Shown: one piece after another, positions 25,663 through 34,989 of the stretch
How positions within the stretch are numbered: the first letter of the stretch is position 1
Layout: each line of letters starts with the position of its first letter
Assembly: GCF_049670895.1 (NCBI RefSeq)
Contig: NZ_CP187170.1
Origin: Pasteurella sp049670895
GTDB taxonomy: Bacteria > Pseudomonadota > Gammaproteobacteria > Enterobacterales > Pasteurellaceae
Reading direction: 5' to 3' (one strand)
DNA length: 64,000 bases
Made by a program: the position numbers and the translations under genes
Notes under the pieces: generated by a model
Database searches by the model: none
What the model was told of the DNA's origin: nothing
Seen by the model: only the letters and a program-made list of their open reading frames with translations

Positions 25663-26667
25663 TTATTCCCCTAATGTTGCCACCATCACCGCTTTAATGG
25701 TGTGCATACGGTTTTCTGCTTCATCAAATACAATGGATGCATCCGATTCAAACACCTCATCAGTTACTTCCAATCCGTTCATGCCATATTTTTCCGCCAT
25801 TTGTTTACCGATAGTGGTATTTTCATCGTGGAAAGCGGGTAAGCAGTGCATAAATTTCACTTTTGGATTGCCTGTTTTTGCCAGTAATGCTTTGTTCACT
25901 TGGTAAGGTTTCATGAGGTTAATGCGTTGTTCCCACGCTTCTTCAGGTTCGCCCATGGATACCCAAATATCCGTATACAGGAAATCTACCTCTTTAACGC
26001 CTTCTTCCACATTTTCGGTACAGGTGATTTTGGCACCCGTTTTCTTCGCCATTTCTGCCACTTCATCAAGCAGTTTTTGTTCTGGCCAGTAGGCTTTTGG
26101 GGCGACTAAACGCAGATCGAGTCCCATCAAGGCGGCACCTTCCACAAAAGAGTTACCCATATTGTTACGAGCATCCCCTAAATAGGCCATTTTCATTTGG
26201 TTGAGGCGTTTGCCTTCGCCGTGTTCTAACATGGTTAAGAAATCAGCCAGAATTTGGGTTGGGTGGAAATCATCGGTCAAGCCATTCCAAACAGGCACGC
26301 CCGAATATTGGGCTAAAATTTCAACTAATTCCTGCCCATAACCACGATATTGAATGCCATCATACATTCTGCCTAACACACGAGCGGTGTCTTTCATGGA
26401 TTCTTTATGTCCAATTTGTGAACCGCTAGGTCCGATATAACTGACGTTTGCCCCTTGATCATAGGCAGCGACTTCAAATGCACAACGGGTGCGGGTGGAG
26501 GTTTTTTCAAAAATGAGGGCGATATTTTTGCCTTTTAAGCGAGGTTGTTCAGTACCAGAATATTTTGCTTTTTTTAACTCAATGGAAAGGTCAAGTAAGA
26601 ATTGAATTTGTTTCGGGGTAAAATCCATCAAACGTAAGAAATGACGGTTACGTAAATTGATAGGCAT
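25663..26667 (-). CDS. argF: Ornithine carbamoyltransferase
   Basis: 334 residues from the ATG at 26667 with SD GAGGAG; the longer frame runs into the upstream non-coding gap. It makes citrulline from ornithine and carbamoyl phosphate. Motifs: STRTRCAFEVAA (carbamoyl phosphate), HPTQILADF and FMHCLPAFHD (ornithine). Downstream of ornithine decarboxylase on the same strand with a ~160-bp gap holding a USS-dyad terminator and a TATAAT element (26735-26740). Anabolic (argF/argI) or catabolic (arcB) use cannot be read from sequence; no arcA or arcC lies nearby, and argG does. Confidence 0.93.
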   Translation of the reverse strand: MPINLRNRHFLRLMDFTPKQIQFLLDLSIELKKAKYSGTEQPRLKGKNIALIFEKTSTRTRCAFEVAAYDQGANVSYIGPSGSQIGHKESMKDTARVLGRMYDGIQYRGYGQELVEILAQYSGVPVWNGLTDDFHPTQILADFLTMLEHGEGKRLNQMKMAYLGDARNNMGNSFVEGAALMGLDLRLVAPKAYWPEQKLLDEVAEMAKKTGAKITCTENVEEGVKEVDFLYTDIWVSMGEPEEAWEQRINLMKPYQVNKALLAKTGNPKVKFMHCLPAFHDENTTIGKQMAEKYGMNGLEVTDEVFESDASIVFDEAENRMHTIKAVMVATLGE

Positions 26668-26786
26668 AAAATGCTCCTCATGAGTTGAGTGGTTGTGAAA
26701 ATGCTTTGACCAGCAAACGTTTACGTAACGAGGCATTATACCTATTTTTCGACAAAAGGCTAGGGAAAAGCCATGGTGGCGGGAGG

Positions 26787-26817
26787 TGAAAAGTGCGGGA
26801 AAATACACCGCACTTTT
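26787..26817 (-). terminator. USS-like dyad terminator after speF
   Basis: AAAAGTGCGG and CCGCACTTTT form an inverted pair (26789-26798 with 26808-26817), with one arm lacking the final T of the full uptake word. Placed 11 bp after the speF stop. Confidence 0.7.
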
Positions 26818-26828
26818 TGCTCAGCCAC

Positions 26829-28991
26829 TTAATTTTCGACGACGACATATCCATAGGCACGTATGCGTCCATCATTCTCTTTTTGTAAGTCAAGCCCTTG
26901 AATTTCAGGGGCAAAGCCTGGAAGACGATTAATCCCGTCTTCTAAGGCAAGGAAATATTGTTGTGCAGTTTCATTCCATTTTTCGCCAGGAACAACACAA
27001 ATAATTCCAGGTGGATAAGGGATTGCCCCTTCTGCCGCAATACGTCCAAGGATTTCGGTTAATGGCACCAATTCAACCTGATTACGCACGAAGGCGGTGT
27101 TGGCATCTTTAGGATTCATCGCATAAGCAGGGAATGTGGCTTTACGGAATAAATTGCGTTGGTGTTTTTTCACATTATAACTTCTGTACAACTGGTGCAT
27201 TTCTTGGCAAAGCTGACGAATGGTGTAACCATGATAACGTGCACAATGGTTAGCATATAGGGTTGGTAAGACCTCTTTTAATGGCGAATTTTGCTGAATA
27301 TGCTTTTCAAATGAGGCGAGTTGAGCAACGAGCATTTGCATTTTTGTTAAGGTTTCCGCAGGGGTTAACAAAAATAAAATGGCGTTTAAATCGTATTTTT
27401 CGGGAATGATGCCGTTTTCACGTAGATAGTGAGCCAAAATAGTGGCGGGTATTCCAAAATCTTCATATTCCCCTGTTTCAAGATTGATCCCAGGGGTGGT
27501 CAACATCAATTTGCAAGGGTCGATAAAATATTGATTTTCACGATACCCCTCAAATTTATGCCATTTATCGGTGCTGTGGAATTTGAAAAAGTCTAGATTT
27601 TGGGCAATTTCATCGGTGTCATACTCTTGCCATTTTTTCCCTTTGATATCAGGTGGAATAAAGGGTTTGATAAATTCACAAGAGGCTAACACCATTTTTC
27701 TTGCCTCAATCCCGATTTTCACACAATCATGCCATAAACGGCGTCCTGCTGGGCTACCTTGAATTTTGGCGTTGACATCAAGGGTGGCAAACATCGGATA
27801 AAATGGACTGGTTGAGGCATGTAACATAAAGGCGTTATTAAAACGTCGGTGGTTACAATAACGTGGTTGCCCTTTGATATGCTTATCTTTTTTGTGAATT
27901 TGCGAGGCTTGAGAGAAGCCTGCTTGTTGCTTGTGAACGGATTGTGTCACGATAATGCCGGGATCTTTTTCTGTTAATTCTAATAAAAGTGGGGAGCAGT
28001 CTTTCATCATGGGAATAAACTGTTCATACCCCACCCAAGCGGAATCAAACAAAATGTAATCACAAAGATGACCAATTTTATCCACCACTTGACGGGCGTT
28101 ATAAATCGTGCCGTCATAAGTGCCTAATTGAATCACAGCTAAACGAAATGGACGAGCAAGGCTCAGCTTTTCAGGTGCGGTCTCTTTAATGAGTGATATT
28201 AAATATGCCTCATCAAAGCAATGACTATCAATTCCTCCAATAAAGCCAAAGGGGTTACGGGCAGTTTCTAAATAAATGGGCGTTGCTCCCGCTTGAATTA
28301 ACGCACCATGATGAACGGATTTATGATTGTTGCGATCAAAAAGCACTAAATCACCCGTTGAAAGTAAGGCGTTTGTCACCACTTTGTTGGCAGAAGAGGT
28401 GCCGTTTAACACAAAATAGGTTTTATCAGCGTTAAAAACTTGAGCTGCATGAATTTGTGCATCACGAGCAACGCCTTCGTGAATTAATAAATCCCCTAAT
28501 TTGACATCGGCATTACAAATATCCGAACGGAAAATATTTTCCCCGTAGAAATCATATAAGACACGACCTGCTGGGTGTTTGTGAAAATATTGACCACCTT
28601 GGTGCCCTGGGCAAGCAAAGGTGGTATTGCCCATCTTCACATATTCCATCAACATACTGAAAAACGGCGGGAGGATTTTTTCTTCATATTGTTGAATCGC
28701 CGTTTCAATTTGATGGCTGTAAGAGGGCTGATTAGCATGATCTATCTTTTGAAGAGGATTTATTTTATCAACATATTGAGGAGCCAATACTTGACCTTCA
28801 GCCACGCTAACAAAAACGGGAATAGGCAATGCGGTTGCCTGAATGAGATCAATATAATCATCAATATCCTCCGCACACAGAATGATCGCACCAATATCGG
28901 TAAAATCGGTTTCCTGAATGGGCACTAAGCATCTTGATGTGTTGAAATCGGGGTTGACAGATGGACTATATGCAATTTTAAAACGTGGCAT
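26829..28991 (-). CDS. speF: Ornithine decarboxylase
   Basis: 720 residues, the size of prokaryotic fold-I ODC. It makes putrescine, using PLP. N-terminal wing domain (~1-110), then the PLP domain with ACPGHQGGQYFHKHPAG, DSAWVGYEQF and the Schiff-base lysine in TQSVHKQQAGFSQ. Inducible (SpeF) and constitutive (SpeC) forms are not easily told apart; the symbol follows Haemophilus usage. No potE follows, which is unusual for speF; ornithine carbamoyltransferase does instead. SD AGGAG before the ATG. Confidence 0.92.
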   Translation of the reverse strand: MPRFKIAYSPSVNPDFNTSRCLVPIQETDFTDIGAIILCAEDIDDYIDLIQATALPIPVFVSVAEGQVLAPQYVDKINPLQKIDHANQPSYSHQIETAIQQYEEKILPPFFSMLMEYVKMGNTTFACPGHQGGQYFHKHPAGRVLYDFYGENIFRSDICNADVKLGDLLIHEGVARDAQIHAAQVFNADKTYFVLNGTSSANKVVTNALLSTGDLVLFDRNNHKSVHHGALIQAGATPIYLETARNPFGFIGGIDSHCFDEAYLISLIKETAPEKLSLARPFRLAVIQLGTYDGTIYNARQVVDKIGHLCDYILFDSAWVGYEQFIPMMKDCSPLLLELTEKDPGIIVTQSVHKQQAGFSQASQIHKKDKHIKGQPRYCNHRRFNNAFMLHASTSPFYPMFATLDVNAKIQGSPAGRRLWHDCVKIGIEARKMVLASCEFIKPFIPPDIKGKKWQEYDTDEIAQNLDFFKFHSTDKWHKFEGYRENQYFIDPCKLMLTTPGINLETGEYEDFGIPATILAHYLRENGIIPEKYDLNAILFLLTPAETLTKMQMLVAQLASFEKHIQQNSPLKEVLPTLYANHCARYHGYTIRQLCQEMHQLYRSYNVKKHQRNLFRKATFPAYAMNPKDANTAFVRNQVELVPLTEILGRIAAEGAIPYPPGIICVVPGEKWNETAQQYFLALEDGINRLPGFAPEIQGLDLQKENDGRIRAYGYVVVEN

Positions 28992-29342
28992 ATGAGACTC
29001 CTAATCACTAAAATCATGAAAAATTCACACAGTATACCAATATCATGTGTTTGACTAGATTTACGGCTGATTATTTCTCATTTTATGAGGAAAAAGATGA
29101 ACTTCCTCGCCCTTTACTATGATTAAACTGACATCCAGTTACGATGTTTAACGAGTCAGCTTGCAATCCGCTAATATAATTGAGTATTGGCACGAACGCT
29201 GTTTGAATAAGCATTAACAAAACTTTTTGAAAAATCACCGCACTTTTTACAATTTTATTTTGATTTAAGAAGAGAGAAACGTTCTAGCCATGCGAGGGTT
29301 ATGGTATCCTTTGTTCGTTTTTTATTTTTGAGAGATGCAACT
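28992..29342. other. 350-bp divergent region between speF and cmk
   Basis: Contains the probable speF promoter (-10 TATACT on the minus strand, 29036-29031) and a USS complement at 29239-29247. A 43-codon minus-strand ORF lies upstream of speF but has no SD and does not resemble the SpeFL arrest peptide. TATGGT at 29300 may be the cmk -10. Confidence 0.5.
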
Positions 29343-30026
29343 ATGCTGAAAAATATTATTGTGACGGTGGATGGGCCAAGTGGTGCAGGAAAAGGCACTT
29401 TATGCTACGCCCTTGCGGAAAAATTAGGGTTTGATTTATTAGACAGTGGTGCCATTTATCGCGTGACGGCACTGGCGGCATTAAAAAGTGCGGTGCCATT
29501 AGATGACGAAACAAAATTAGCCGATTTAGCCAGAAACTTAGATGTGCAGTTTTTACCTCAAGAAGGGGAAGTCAATATTGTGCTAAATGGTGAAAATGTG
29601 AGTGGTCAGATCAGAACCCAGCAGGTTGCCGAGGCAGCCTCAAAAGTCGCTGTTTTCCCAGCTGTACGTGATGCACTTTTGCAATTACAGCAAGATTTTG
29701 TCTCAGAACAAGGACTTATTGCAGATGGTCGTGATATGGGGACAGTGGTTTTCCCGCAGGCACAAGTAAAATTATTTTTAGATGCAAGTGCGGAAGAACG
29801 TGCAAAAAGACGTTATAAACAGTTGCAAAATAAGGGAATTAGTGGTAACTTTGACCAGATTTTAGCCGAGATAAAGGAACGCGATTTTCGAGATAGAAAT
29901 CGAGCAGTCGCCCCTCTCCAAGCTGCGGAAGATGCCTTAGTGCTAGATAGCACCTCATTAAGTATTGATGAGGTGATTCAACAAGCATTGAAACATATTC
30001 AGCAGACGCTTAAAATTGATTTTTAA
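29343..30026 (+). CDS. cmk: Cytidylate kinase
   Basis: 227 residues from the ATG at 29343; the longer frame starts 14 codons earlier with no support. It phosphorylates CMP and dCMP. P-loop VDGPSGAGKGT at the N-terminus, LLDSGAIYR, and the basic RDFRDRNRAVAPL loop. It precedes rpsA, the conserved cmk-rpsA order. Confidence 0.97.
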   Translation: MLKNIIVTVDGPSGAGKGTLCYALAEKLGFDLLDSGAIYRVTALAALKSAVPLDDETKLADLARNLDVQFLPQEGEVNIVLNGENVSGQIRTQQVAEAASKVAVFPAVRDALLQLQQDFVSEQGLIADGRDMGTVVFPQAQVKLFLDASAEERAKRRYKQLQNKGISGNFDQILAEIKERDFRDRNRAVAPLQAAEDALVLDSTSLSIDEVIQQALKHIQQTLKIDF

Positions 30027-30065
30027 CCCGTTTATTCATGGAAGGATAAACTCTTATTATCAGCC

Positions 30066-30089
30066 CCACATGGTATGGATTTTATGTGG
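30066..30089 (+). promoter_or_regulatory. Hairpin in the rpsA leader
   Basis: CCACAT (30066-30071) pairs with ATGTGG (30084-30089) about 30 nt before the rpsA start. E. coli rpsA has a structured leader used in autoregulation; this may play that role. No T-run. Confidence 0.4.
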
Positions 30090-30120
30090 ACGTTATTACA
30101 TTTTAAATTGAAGATTAATT

Positions 30121-31770
30121 ATGACTGAATCTTTTGCTCAACTATTTGAAGAATCATTAAAAGAACTTGAAACCCGTCAAGGTTCTATCGTTAGCGGTAC
30201 TGTTGTTGCTATTCAAAAAGGCTTTGTACTTGTCGATACAGGTTCTAAATCTGAATCATCTATCCCTGCTGAAGAGTTTTTAAACGCACAAGGCGAACTA
30301 GAAGTTCAAGTTGGTGATGTTGTGGATGTTGTATTAAAAGCTGTTGATGATGGCTTTGGTGAAACTGTTGCATCTCGTGTGGATGCAAAACGCAATGAAG
30401 CATGGATTGCCTTAGAAAAAGCATACGAAGAACAAGCTACTGTTATCGGTTTAATCAACGGTAAAGTGAAAGGTGGTTTCACAGTTGAGTTAAACGGTGT
30501 TCGTGCATTCTTACCAGGTTCATTAGTGGATACTCGTCCAGTTCGTGAGACAGTACACTTAGAAGGTAAAGAATTAGAGTTTAAAGTCATTAAACTTGAC
30601 CAAAAACGCAACAACGTTGTTGTTTCTCGTCGTGCGGTTATTGAATCAGAAAATAGCCAAGAACGTGAACAAATTCTTGAGAACTTACAAGAAGGTTCTG
30701 AAGTTAAAGGTATCGTTAAGAACTTAACCGACTACGGTGCATTCGTAGATTTAGGTGGTGTTGACGGTTTATTACATATCACAGATATGGCTTGGAAACG
30801 TGTTAAACACCCAAGCGAAATCGTGAATGTAGGTGATGAAATCACTGTTAAAGTATTGAAATTCGACAAAGATCGTACTCGCGTATCTTTAGGCTTAAAA
30901 CAATTAGGTCAAGATCCATGGGTTGCGATTGCTGAAAACCACCCAGTAGAAAGCAAATTAACAGGTAAAGTGACTAACTTAACTGACTATGGTTGCTTCG
31001 TTGAAATTTTAGATGGCGTTGAAGGTTTAGTTCACGTATCTGAAATGGATTGGACAAACAAAAATATTCACCCATCTAAAGTGGTTAGCTTAGGTGATGT
31101 GGTTGAAGTGATGGTATTAGAAATCGATGAAGAACGTCGTCGTATTTCTTTAGGTTTAAAACAATGCAAACCTAACCCATGGTTACAATTCGCTGAAACT
31201 CACAACAAAGGCGACAAAGTTGAAGGTAAAATCAAGTCAATTACTGATTTCGGTATCTTCATCGGTCTTGAAGGTGGTATCGACGGTTTAGTTCACTTAT
31301 CTGACATTTCTTGGAATGTATCAGGTGAAGAAGCTGTTCGTCACTACAAAAAAGGTGATGAAGTTGCAGCAGTCGTATTACAAGTTGATGCAGTGAAAGA
31401 ACGTATTTCTTTAGGTATCAAACAACTTGAAGAAGATCCATTCAACAACTTCGTTGCAGTAAACAAAAAAGGTGCGGTATTAAGTGCTAAAGTTGTTGAA
31501 GCTGATGCGAAAGGTGCAAAAGTTGAATTAGACGGTGGTGTTGAAGGTTACATCCGTGCAGCAGACTTAACAAACGAAGTGAATGCTGGTGATGTCGTTG
31601 AAGCTAAATACACTGGTGTGGATCGTAAAGCGCGTATCGTTCATTTATCTGTACGTGCAAAAGACCAAGCTGAAGAAGCTGCAGCAGTTGCAAATGTGAA
31701 TAACAAACAAGAAGAAGTTGCTATTCCAAACGCAATGGCTGAAGCATTCAAAGCGGCTAAAGGTGAATAA
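30121..31770 (+). CDS. rpsA: 30S ribosomal protein S1
   Basis: 549 residues with six S1 (OB-fold) repeats, e.g. GSIVSGTVVAIQKGFVLVD, KGIVKNLTDYGAFVDLGGVDGLLH, TGKVTNLTDYGCFVEILDGVEGLVH, EGKIKSITDFGIFIGLEGGIDGLVH. It binds mRNA for initiation. Weak canonical SD before its own start (GAAGATTAATT), as expected for this autoregulated gene. Codon use is strongly biased, as in highly expressed genes. Confidence 0.98.
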   Translation: MTESFAQLFEESLKELETRQGSIVSGTVVAIQKGFVLVDTGSKSESSIPAEEFLNAQGELEVQVGDVVDVVLKAVDDGFGETVASRVDAKRNEAWIALEKAYEEQATVIGLINGKVKGGFTVELNGVRAFLPGSLVDTRPVRETVHLEGKELEFKVIKLDQKRNNVVVSRRAVIESENSQEREQILENLQEGSEVKGIVKNLTDYGAFVDLGGVDGLLHITDMAWKRVKHPSEIVNVGDEITVKVLKFDKDRTRVSLGLKQLGQDPWVAIAENHPVESKLTGKVTNLTDYGCFVEILDGVEGLVHVSEMDWTNKNIHPSKVVSLGDVVEVMVLEIDEERRRISLGLKQCKPNPWLQFAETHNKGDKVEGKIKSITDFGIFIGLEGGIDGLVHLSDISWNVSGEEAVRHYKKGDEVAAVVLQVDAVKERISLGIKQLEEDPFNNFVAVNKKGAVLSAKVVEADAKGAKVELDGGVEGYIRAADLTNEVNAGDVVEAKYTGVDRKARIVHLSVRAKDQAEEAAAVANVNNKQEEVAIPNAMAEAFKAAKGE

Positions 31771-31792
31771 TTACATTCCCCTTATAAAAATT

Positions 31793-31818
31793 GGCTAGCG
31801 TGATTTTTCACGCTAGCC
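31793..31818 (+). other. 11-bp perfect hairpin between rpsA and ihfB
   Basis: GGCTAGCGTGA (31793-31803) and TCACGCTAGCC (31808-31818), TTTT loop, no T-run after it. Likely an RNA end-stabilising or partly terminating hairpin letting some transcription into ihfB. Confidence 0.6.
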
Positions 31819-31838
31819 CCATAAGTTAGGAGAAAGCC

Positions 31839-32123
31839 ATGACTAAATCAGAGCTTATTGAGCGTTTGGTTCAAAAACATCATTTAATTGCGGCAAAAGA
31901 TGTGGAAAATGCAGTAAAAGAAATTTTGGATCAAATGTCATTTGCCTTAGAAAATGGTAAACGCATTGAAGTAAGAGGATTTGGTAGTTTCTCATTGCAT
32001 TATCGTCAACCACGTTTAGGTCGTAATCCTAAAACGGGTGAACAGGTGAAATTAGACGCAAAATCTGTGCCGCACTTTAAAGCAGGTAAAGAGCTAAGGG
32101 AGCGTGTTGATATTTACGCATAA
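31839..32123 (+). CDS. ihfB: Integration host factor subunit beta
   Basis: 94 residues. HU/IHF family: helical N-terminal MTKSELIERLVQKH, DNA-binding arms with RQPRLGRNPKTGEQVKL (the Pro that intercalates) and C-terminal FKAGKELRERV. SD TTAGGAGAAAG upstream. It follows rpsA as in other gammaproteobacteria and has its own terminator. Confidence 0.97.
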   Translation: MTKSELIERLVQKHHLIAAKDVENAVKEILDQMSFALENGKRIEVRGFGSFSLHYRQPRLGRNPKTGEQVKLDAKSVPHFKAGKELRERVDIYA

Positions 32124-32143
32124 TTTTAACTAACTTGAGTATA

Positions 32144-32167
32144 ACGACACCTTTAGTGTCGTTTTTT
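32144..32167 (+). terminator. ihfB terminator
   Basis: ACGACAC (32144-32150) pairs with GTGTCGT (32156-32162), then TTTTT. Confidence 0.88.
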
Positions 32168-32217
32168 GTATTTATTTTTGGCATAATGGAAAGCAGATTT
32201 TTATTAGGAGAAACGTG

Positions 32218-32511
32218 ATGATCAAATATATTTTAGGATTCGTACTGGTGCTTGCTATCGTGCTTGTGGCAATTACTATTGGGGCAAACAACGATCAAGT
32301 CATCACTTTTAATTACATGATTGCTAAAAGTGAAGTTCAGCTTTCCACCTTAGTGGCAATTTTATTTGGTTTAGGGTTAATTTTAGGGTGGTTGATTACA
32401 GGCATTTTTTACCTCAAATTGAAATTTCAAAATATATCACTAACACGTCAAGTGAAACGTCAAACCTTACAAATCAATGAATTAACAGCAAGTCGAGATA
32501 AGGCTGTTTAA
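32218..32511 (+). CDS. lapA: Lipopolysaccharide assembly protein A (LapA/YciS)
   Basis: 97 residues from the ATG at 32218; AGGAG is 7 nt upstream, a better spacing than the GTG one codon before. Two TM helices (YILGFVLVLAIVLVAITIGAN and STLVAILFGLGLILGWLITGIFYL) and a short cytoplasmic coiled tail. It works with LapB in control of LpxC degradation. lapB starts 2 bp after its stop. Confidence 0.93.
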   Translation: MIKYILGFVLVLAIVLVAITIGANNDQVITFNYMIAKSEVQLSTLVAILFGLGLILGWLITGIFYLKLKFQNISLTRQVKRQTLQINELTASRDKAV

Positions 32512-32513
32512 GC

Positions 32514-33704
32514 ATGCTTGAATTACTTTTCTTGCTTTTGCCTATTGCTGCGGCATATGGTTGGTATATGGGGCATCGAAGTGCGAAGAAAGATCAGGAA
32601 AGTATCAGCAATAAATTATCCCGTGATTATGTGACGGGGGTAAATTTTCTTTTATCAAATCAACCCGAAAAAGCGGTTGATTTGTTTCTTAATATTCTGC
32701 AAAAACAAGAAACAGAAAATGAAATTGAAAGCAGTTCCCAATTTGAAGCGGAGCTGACGTTGGGGAACTTATATCGTTCTCGTGGCGAGGTGGATCGGGC
32801 TTTACGCATTCACCAAGCATTAGACCGTAGCCCTGACTATACTTTTGAACAAAAATTACTCGCCAAACAGCAACTGGCGAAAGACTTTATGACCATTGGT
32901 TTTTATGATCGAGCGGAAACCTTGTATATCATTTTGGTGGATGAGCCCGAATTCGCTGAAAATGCCTTGCAACAATTGGCTCAGCTTTATCAGAAAACGA
33001 AAGAGTGGAAAAAAGCGATTAATGTCGCAGAAAAATTGGCAAAAATTGCTCCAAAAGAAGATAACATTGAATTAGCACAATATTATTGTGAATATGCCAA
33101 GTCGCTAGCCTTGCAAGAAAAAGAGGATCCTCGTCCTTGGTTGGAGCAAGCATTAAAGGTTTCGCCACAATGTGTGAGAGCCTCTATGCTACTTGGTGAA
33201 TTATTGATTGCACGTAAAGACTATCAAAGTGCGGTGCGTATTTTAGAAAATGTATTACAACAAAAACCTGCTTATGTAGGTGAGATTCTTGCCCCGTTAA
33301 AGGACTGTTATCAGCAGCTTAATCAACTTGAAAATTTTGAGCTTTTTCTCATTAAAGCAAGTCATTCAGTAAAAAATAGTGCGGTGGAATTGGCGTTAGC
33401 TGATTTGATTGAGGAAATTGATGGTAAAGCAGCGGCACAAGCAAAACTTTATCAACAATTAAACCAGCATCCTACCACGCTGTTATTTCATCGTTTTATT
33501 CAATATCAAATTGACGATGCGGAAGCTGGGCGAGGGAAAGAAAGTTTAGTGTTATTACATAAAATGGTAGGGGAGCGTATTAAACAAAGGGCTGGGTATC
33601 GCTGTGCAAAATGCGGTTACTCTGCACATAAATTAATATGGTGCTGCCCATCTTGCCGTCGTTGGGAAAGCATTAAGCCAATTGATGGAATTGAACATAA
33701 TTAA
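32514..33704 (+). CDS. lapB: Lipopolysaccharide assembly protein B (LapB/YciM)
   Basis: 396 residues. N-terminal TM anchor MLELLFLLLPIAAAYGWYMG, a series of TPRs across residues ~35-350 (AELTLGNLYRSRGEVDRALRIH, ALQQLAQLYQKTKEWKKAINVAE) and a C-terminal rubredoxin-type metal knuckle CAKCGYSAHKLIWCCPSC with two CxxC pairs. It recruits FtsH to LpxC, limiting LPS synthesis. Overlapping context with lapA indicates one operon. Confidence 0.96.
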   Translation: MLELLFLLLPIAAAYGWYMGHRSAKKDQESISNKLSRDYVTGVNFLLSNQPEKAVDLFLNILQKQETENEIESSSQFEAELTLGNLYRSRGEVDRALRIHQALDRSPDYTFEQKLLAKQQLAKDFMTIGFYDRAETLYIILVDEPEFAENALQQLAQLYQKTKEWKKAINVAEKLAKIAPKEDNIELAQYYCEYAKSLALQEKEDPRPWLEQALKVSPQCVRASMLLGELLIARKDYQSAVRILENVLQQKPAYVGEILAPLKDCYQQLNQLENFELFLIKASHSVKNSAVELALADLIEEIDGKAAAQAKLYQQLNQHPTTLLFHRFIQYQIDDAEAGRGKESLVLLHKMVGERIKQRAGYRCAKCGYSAHKLIWCCPSCRRWESIKPIDGIEHN

Positions 33705-33726
33705 TTGAACACAGAGAGGGAAAATT

Positions 33727-34428
33727 ATGACAAGTAAAATTATTGTTGCATTGGATTACGAAAAAGAAGAAGAGGCTCTACGTCTAGTGGACCAAATTGA
33801 TCCAAGCTTATGTCGTTTAAAAGTGGGTAAAGAAATGTTTACCACCTTAGGCACAAAATTTGTGAAAGAACTACATAAACGTGATTTTGATGTTTTCTTA
33901 GATTTAAAATTCCATGACATCCCAAATACAGTGGCAAGAGCGGTACGTTCTGCGGCAGATTTAGGTGTGTGGATGGTCGATCTTCACGCCAGTGGTGGTT
34001 TACGCATGATGGAAGAAGCCAAAAAAATTCTAGAACCTTATGGCAAAGATGCACCTTTACTGATCAGCGTTACGGTGCTCACGAGCATGGAAGATTTAGA
34101 CCTATTACAAATTGGTATTAATGCATCGCCAATGGAGCAAGTGATTCGTTTAGCTAACTTAACACAGCGTGCGGGGCTAGATGGGGTGGTGTGTTCTCCA
34201 CAAGAAGTCGAAATTTTACGAGCAAATTGTGGAAAAGATTTTAAATTGATCACACCAGGCATTCGTCCTATTGGCAGTGATTTTGGCGATCAGCGTCGTG
34301 TGATGACGCCTGCTGCGGCTATCCGCTCTGGTTCTGATTATTTAGTTATTGGTCGGCCAATCACGCAAGCAGATAATCCTGCTGAAGTCTTAAAAGCGAT
34401 TAATGCATCGTTAAAAGTGGCAAATTAA
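33727..34428 (+). CDS. pyrF: Orotidine 5'-phosphate decarboxylase
   Basis: 233 residues, TIM barrel. Last step of UMP synthesis. Active-site DLKFHDIPNTV (Lys-Asp network) near residue 60 and phosphate loop TPGIRP near 180. It follows lapB and precedes yciH, the standard lapAB-pyrF-yciH string. Confidence 0.98.
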   Translation: MTSKIIVALDYEKEEEALRLVDQIDPSLCRLKVGKEMFTTLGTKFVKELHKRDFDVFLDLKFHDIPNTVARAVRSAADLGVWMVDLHASGGLRMMEEAKKILEPYGKDAPLLISVTVLTSMEDLDLLQIGINASPMEQVIRLANLTQRAGLDGVVCSPQEVEILRANCGKDFKLITPGIRPIGSDFGDQRRVMTPAAAIRSGSDYLVIGRPITQADNPAEVLKAINASLKVAN

Positions 34429-34433
34429 TTATC

Positions 34434-34751
34434 ATGTCAAGTGAACTGGTTTATTCGACCGAAACAGGTCGCATTAAAATAGAAAAACCTCAACCCATCC
34501 GCCCAAAAGGTGATGGCATTGTACGTATTCAACGCCAAGTAAGTGGTCGGAAAGGCAGTGGAGTATCCGTCATTACAGGATTAGATTTAGCCGATGCAGA
34601 ATTAAAACTGCTTGCCGCAGAATTAAAAAAACGCTGTGGTTGTGGTGGTGCAGTAAAAAATGGCACCATTGAAATTCAGGGGGAAAAACGAGATTTGCTC
34701 AAACAATTACTTGAACAAAAAGGCTATCAAGTTAAGCTAGCAGGCGGCTAG
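34434..34751 (+). CDS. yciH: SUI1/eIF1-like translation protein YciH
   Basis: 105 residues. Conserved GDGIVRIQRQVSGRKGSGVSVITGL and CGCGGAVKNGTIEIQGEKRDLL of the SUI1 family. In E. coli it influences start fidelity in vitro, though it is not essential. Starts 5 bp after pyrF; two tandem terminators follow. Confidence 0.95.
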   Translation: MSSELVYSTETGRIKIEKPQPIRPKGDGIVRIQRQVSGRKGSGVSVITGLDLADAELKLLAAELKKRCGCGGAVKNGTIEIQGEKRDLLKQLLEQKGYQVKLAGG

Positions 34752-34781
34752 TTTTAGTCATTTGCTGTGTATAAAATGAAA

Positions 34782-34825
34782 AAAGATTGAAATGTCTGAC
34801 GATGTCAGGTTTCAATCTTTTTTTT
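34782..34825 (+). terminator. First yciH terminator
   Basis: AAAGATTGAAA (34782-34792) pairs with TTTCAATCTTT (34810-34820) with an inner CTGAC/GTCAG stem, then a run of eight T. Confidence 0.9.
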
Positions 34826-34827
34826 AG

Positions 34828-34873
34828 GGTGTAATGGACAAAAATGTGGGATTTTTGTCCGTTACACCTTTTT
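34828..34873 (+). terminator. Second yciH terminator
   Basis: A 17-bp stem, GGTGTAATGGACAAAAA (34828-34844) with TTTTTGTCCGTTACACC (34852-34868, one G-T pair), followed by TTTTT. Tandem with the first and probably also stops the opposing sirB2-like transcript. Confidence 0.88.
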
Positions 34874-34989
34874 AGTTGGATAAAACTTTTTTGAAATTGA
34901 CCGCACTCTTTATTAAAGAGGTGTTATTTAAATCCTATATTTGTCATTTAACTACTTAACCGCTTGATTTATCAGCAATTCATCACTTA

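Noticed and set aside
29101..29213. A 43-codon minus-strand ORF upstream of speF as a SpeFL-type leader
   Set aside because: No ribosome-binding site, no resemblance to the His/Arg/Phe-rich SpeFL peptide, and the likely speF promoter (29036-29031) lies downstream of it.
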